A model generated the notes under the pieces. It was not told where the DNA came from and ran no database searches. It saw only the letters and a program-made list of their open reading frames with translations. This document shows positions 61,155-64,000 of a DNA stretch of 64,000 nucleotides, piece after piece; positions within the stretch are counted from its first letter, which is position 1; every line of letters starts with the position of its first letter. Origin of the DNA: Flavisphingomonas formosensis (lineage in GTDB: Bacteria > Pseudomonadota > Alphaproteobacteria > Sphingomonadales > Sphingomonadaceae). The translations under genes and the position numbers were made by a program. The stretch covers positions 1 through 64,000 of the forward strand of contig NZ_WRPK01000011.1 in the NCBI RefSeq assembly GCF_009755815.1. The letters run 5' to 3'.

Positions 61155-62345
61155 ATGGCGCTGGCCTCGGGCACCGCCGCGGACGGCACGGGCCGCGATT
61201 TCTCGCGGCTGCAATGGTGCGCCCTGCTGTTCGTGGTGTGCTGCGGCTTTTCCTCGCAGATGGTGATGCCGCTCTGGGTCGGGGCGGTGATCCAGGACCT
61301 GCATCTCAGCGAGGCGGCGGCCGGCCGCATCGGATCGATGGAGTTCCTGGCGGTCGCCATCGTCTCGGTGCTGGTGGCGCTGCGCATCCAGTCCTTCCCG
61401 ACGCGCCCGACGGTGATCGTCGGTCTGATATTGCTGATCGCGGGCAACGTCGCCTCCGCCTTCGCGCATAGCGAAATACTGCTCACCGCCGCGCGCATGC
61501 TCTGCGGTCTCGGCAAGGGGCTGGTCGTGGCGATCGTGTTCAGCCTCGCGGCGGGATCGGCCCGGCCGACCCGCGCCTTCGCGGTGCTGAACGTCGTCTA
61601 TGCCCTGTTCTCGACCTTCTTCTATCTCGTCGTTCCCTATGCGATCAGCTGGGACGGCGCGGGAGGGGCGTTCCTGTCGATGGGCGGCGTCGCCATCCTC
61701 GGCGCCTGCTTCATGCCCTTCTTTCCGGCGGACCGGCTTTCGGCCAGCGAGATCAGCGGCCTCAGGCTGCGCGACCTGCCTGCCTTCGGCTATCTGGCCT
61801 TTGCAGCGCTGATCATCCTGTGGTCGGGCCACAACATGGTCTTCACCTTCATCGAGCGGATCGGCGTTCGTGACGGATTGGACGTCAAGGCGATCGGCCA
61901 GGTGCTGTCGCTTTCTGCCTTCCTCACCATCGCCGGGCCGGGCCTCGCTCGCGCGATCGACACGCGGCTCGGCTATGGCGTGCCGATGCTGACCGCGGTG
62001 GCGCTCAAGATCGCGACGGTGCTGGTGATCGGTTATGTCGCCACGGCGACCAGCTTCACCCTCGCCGTACCGGCCTTCATGCTGCTTTCGCTGTTCATCA
62101 CTCCTTATGTGATGGGCGTGCTGTCCCTCGCCGATCCCGCCGGCCGGCTCGCCGCCGCGTCCTCGGCGGCGATGACGGCGGGCAGCTCGCTCGGCGCCTG
62201 GCTCGGCGGTGTGGCGATCACCGCTGCCGGGCCGCTGGGCCTGAGCTGGGGCGCCACCGCCCATTTCGTCATATTCACCCTCATCGTGCTGGGCGTCGCC
62301 CCGCTCGCCAACCGTCGCGGCCGCGCGCAAGCCGCCGCCGCGTGA
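61155..62345 (+). CDS. MFS transporter
   Basis: A 396-residue membrane protein with twelve hydrophobic helices in two six-helix halves. LLFVVCCGFSSQMVMPLWVGAVIQDL is helix 1 and RMLCGLGKGLVVAIVFSLAAGSARPTRAFAVLNVVY the GKG helix-4/5 region. The length (about 400) fits the drug/metabolite MFS group. Its position between hyuB (2 bp) and an amidohydrolase makes it the likely inner-membrane importer for the ring substrate or exporter of a product. Confidence 0.93.
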   Translation: MALASGTAADGTGRDFSRLQWCALLFVVCCGFSSQMVMPLWVGAVIQDLHLSEAAAGRIGSMEFLAVAIVSVLVALRIQSFPTRPTVIVGLILLIAGNVASAFAHSEILLTAARMLCGLGKGLVVAIVFSLAAGSARPTRAFAVLNVVYALFSTFFYLVVPYAISWDGAGGAFLSMGGVAILGACFMPFFPADRLSASEISGLRLRDLPAFGYLAFAALIILWSGHNMVFTFIERIGVRDGLDVKAIGQVLSLSAFLTIAGPGLARAIDTRLGYGVPMLTAVALKIATVLVIGYVATATSFTLAVPAFMLLSLFITPYVMGVLSLADPAGRLAAASSAAMTAGSSLGAWLGGVAITAAGPLGLSWGATAHFVIFTLIVLGVAPLANRRGRAQAAAA

Positions 62346-62358
62346 TCCGGAGCCATTC

Positions 62359-63588
62359 ATGATAGTCTTCGCCAATGCCCGCCTGATCGACGGCATCGCC
62401 GACACCCCGCAGGACGGCATGCACGTCCTCGTCGAAGGCAGGGAGATCCGCGAAGTCTCTGACGTGCCGGTTCGCGCCGAGGGGGCGGAAGTCATCGATC
62501 TCAAGGGCCGCACGCTGATGCCGGGCCTGATCGATGCCCATGTCCACGTCTATTCGATCCACCTCAATTCGGATCATGAGCGGCATATGCCGCACACGCT
62601 GATGATGGCGCATGCCATCCACCGGGTGCGCGCCATGCTGATGCGCGGCTTCACCACCGTGCGCGACGTCGCCGGCGGCGACTGGGGGATGAAGACCGCG
62701 ATCGAGCTCGGCCTCGTCGAAGGGCCGCGCCTGTTCGTTTCCGGCCGCGCACTCGGCCAGACGGGCGGCCACGGCGACCATCGCCCGCGTACCGACGATA
62801 GCGTGCCCTGCGCCTGCACCTCTGCGCTCGACATCATGACACGCCTGGCCGACGGCCCCGACCAGGTCCGCCTTGCCGTGCGCGAGGAGCTGCGCAAGGG
62901 CGCCGACCATATCAAGGTCATGGTCTCGGGCGGCGTGGGCAGCCCGCACGACGCACTCGAGAATACGCAATATTCGCTGGAGGAGATCCGCACCGCCGTC
63001 GAGGAAGCGGCGGCGCGCGGCACCTATGTCGCCGCCCACAGCTACACCGCGAAGAGCACGCGCCGCGCGGTGGAGAGCGGCGTGCGCACCATCGAGCACG
63101 GCAATTTCATCGATCCGGAGACGGCGCGGTTCATGGCCGAGAAGGGCGCCTTCATGGTGCCGACCCTGATCTGCTACCGCGAATCCGCCGACAATGCCGA
63201 CGCCTACGGGCTGCGGCCCGAGGTGAAGCGCAAGCTGGCGGAGGTGAACGCCGCGGGGCTGAACATGCTCGAGGTGTGCCGAGATGCGAACGTCACCATG
63301 GGCTTCGGCACCGACCTGATGGGCGAGATGATCGCCGCGCAGACCAAGGAGTTCGAGCTGCGCGCCAACATCTTGCCGCCGATGGATATCATCAAGTCGG
63401 CCACGGCGGTGAACGCCGAGATCGTAGGCCAGAGCGGGCGGCTGGGCGTCGTTGCGGCGGGCGCGCTGGCGGACCTGCTAGTGGTGGACGGCGATCCGTC
63501 CGTCGACATCGGCCTGCTGAGCGAGGTACGGCACGGAATAGTAGCGATCATGAAGGATGGCCGCTTCTACCGGAAGGCGTTAGACTGA
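62359..63588 (+). CDS. Amidohydrolase family protein, cytoplasmic (Xaa-Pro dipeptidase-like)
   Basis: A 409-residue metal hydrolase without a signal peptide. Metal ligands are in GLIDAHVHVYS (HxH), the lysine in DHIKVMVSGGV, histidines in AAHSYTAKS and TIEHGNF, and the aspartate in GFGTDLMG. It is the cytoplasmic counterpart of the exported enzyme at 13291, which shares the same five blocks. It probably cleaves an N-carbamoyl, N-acyl or peptide intermediate produced after HyuAB. Last metabolic gene of the operon; the GntR gene follows at 25 bp. Confidence 0.92.
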   Translation: MIVFANARLIDGIADTPQDGMHVLVEGREIREVSDVPVRAEGAEVIDLKGRTLMPGLIDAHVHVYSIHLNSDHERHMPHTLMMAHAIHRVRAMLMRGFTTVRDVAGGDWGMKTAIELGLVEGPRLFVSGRALGQTGGHGDHRPRTDDSVPCACTSALDIMTRLADGPDQVRLAVREELRKGADHIKVMVSGGVGSPHDALENTQYSLEEIRTAVEEAAARGTYVAAHSYTAKSTRRAVESGVRTIEHGNFIDPETARFMAEKGAFMVPTLICYRESADNADAYGLRPEVKRKLAEVNAAGLNMLEVCRDANVTMGFGTDLMGEMIAAQTKEFELRANILPPMDIIKSATAVNAEIVGQSGRLGVVAAGALADLLVVDGDPSVDIGLLSEVRHGIVAIMKDGRFYRKALD

Positions 63589-63612
63589 TTCCGGACGGGT
63601 GATGAGGGTAGA

Positions 63613-64000
63613 GTGGCGACGGCAGCGAGCGGAAAACTGGAGCGGAGCACGACGGCGGTGGAGGTCGCGCGCGTGCTCAAGCAGCGGATCCTTGCCGGCC
63701 ACTATGCGGAGGACCAGTTCATCCGGCAGGAGCTGATCGCCCAGGAGCTGGGCGTCAGCCGCATTCCGGTGCGCGAGGCGCTGGCCCAGCTCGAAGCGGA
63801 AGGCCTCGTCGTCCGGGAGAAATATCGCGGTGCCGTGGTCCCCAAGCTCTCGGTCACGGAGATCGAGGAGATCTACGCGCTGCGCCTGATGATCGAGCCC
63901 TATTTGCTGCGCGCGGCCATCGCCAATATCCAGCCCGATCAGATCGCGCATCTGAGCGAGATCGTGCGCCGTTCCCGCGAGACCGGCGACATGACGCTCT
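63613..64000 (+). CDS. GntR-family (FCD subclass) transcriptional regulator, cut by window edge
   Basis: The first 129 residues of a GntR regulator from GTG 63613. The winged helix-turn-helix is RVLKQRILAGHYAEDQFIRQELIAQELGVSRIPVREALAQLEAEGLVVREKYRGAVVPKLS. The start of an FCD effector domain follows (VTEIEEIYALRLMIEPYLLRAAIANIQPDQIAHLSEIVRRSRETG). The frame is open to the window end. It closes the hyu operon and is the natural binder of the TTGGATCCAA site at 57372. Confidence 0.93.
   Translation, partial: MATAASGKLERSTTAVEVARVLKQRILAGHYAEDQFIRQELIAQELGVSRIPVREALAQLEAEGLVVREKYRGAVVPKLSVTEIEEIYALRLMIEPYLLRAAIANIQPDQIAHLSEIVRRSRETGDMTL

Overview
The window is a GC-rich chromosomal segment of an alphaproteobacterium, most likely a sphingomonad (Sphingomonas, Novosphingobium, Sphingobium or Rhizorhabdus). 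The evidence is the combination of large TonB-dependent receptors, scattered catabolic operons, an alphaproteobacterial-type initiator tRNA and short GC-rich palindromic intergenic repeats. The genus cannot be fixed from the sequence alone. About 60 protein genes are supported. The left edge holds the 3' end of tRNA-fMet and the right edge cuts a GntR regulator.

Layout. 1-2625: initiator tRNA, a RibD/DHFR-like reductase, an aminotransferase and a SnoaL-like protein. 3031-7548: an operon of a deletion-scarred SDR, an alkylsulfatase-like metallo-beta-lactamase-fold protein, a sulfotransferase, a VOC protein and an esterase. 7597-16036: an M14 metallopeptidase-like exoprotein, a TonB receptor, a secreted amidohydrolase, a CMD-family protein and a membrane protein resembling plant cycloeucalenol cycloisomerase. 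16232-21318: three SDRs, an amine-dehydrogenase-like protein and an amidase. 21791-30409: a lower meta-cleavage operon (hydratase, acylating acetaldehyde dehydrogenase, 4-hydroxy-2-oxovalerate aldolase) divergent from an IclR regulator, then a KstD-like flavoprotein, an HsaA-like flavin monooxygenase and an acyl-CoA-ligase-type enzyme. 30721-37045: a second M14 protein, a SnoaL-like exported protein, a flavin reductase, a nitrilase, a gentisate 1,2-dioxygenase-like cupin and an FAH-family hydrolase. 37238-40075: an acyltransferase and a LysR regulator divergent from an SRPBCC-like gene.

40.3-48.6 kb is an accessory island. It holds small orphan genes, mostly on the + strand and with less GC-biased codon use, including a DUF2185/immunity-type protein, a Sel1 protein and an ATP-grasp protein. 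It is bracketed by two broken REP-associated (RAYT) transposases. 48647-54984: thioesterase, MarR regulator, a fused salicylyl-CoA 5-hydroxylase/OYE protein, an aminotransferase, a SnoaL-like protein and a DAO-type oxidase. 55032-64000: a TonB receptor divergent from a hyuA-hyuB-MFS-amidohydrolase-GntR operon.

How it fits together (inference). One route would be aryl-CoA to salicylyl-CoA, gentisyl-CoA, gentisate, maleylpyruvate and then FAH-type hydrolysis. Its genes are split between 34.8-37.0 kb and 48.6-52.1 kb, but the two promoters share a 10-bp operator-like core. A second route is steroid- or aryl-type hydroxylation feeding the hydratase/aldolase/AcDH trio, for which no extradiol dioxygenase is visible here. 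A third is import and hydrolysis of amide or cyclic-amide compounds (M14, amidohydrolases, HyuAB, amidase, nitrilase). The hyu unit carries a near-perfect VanR-type operator in its promoter and ends in a GntR/FCD gene.
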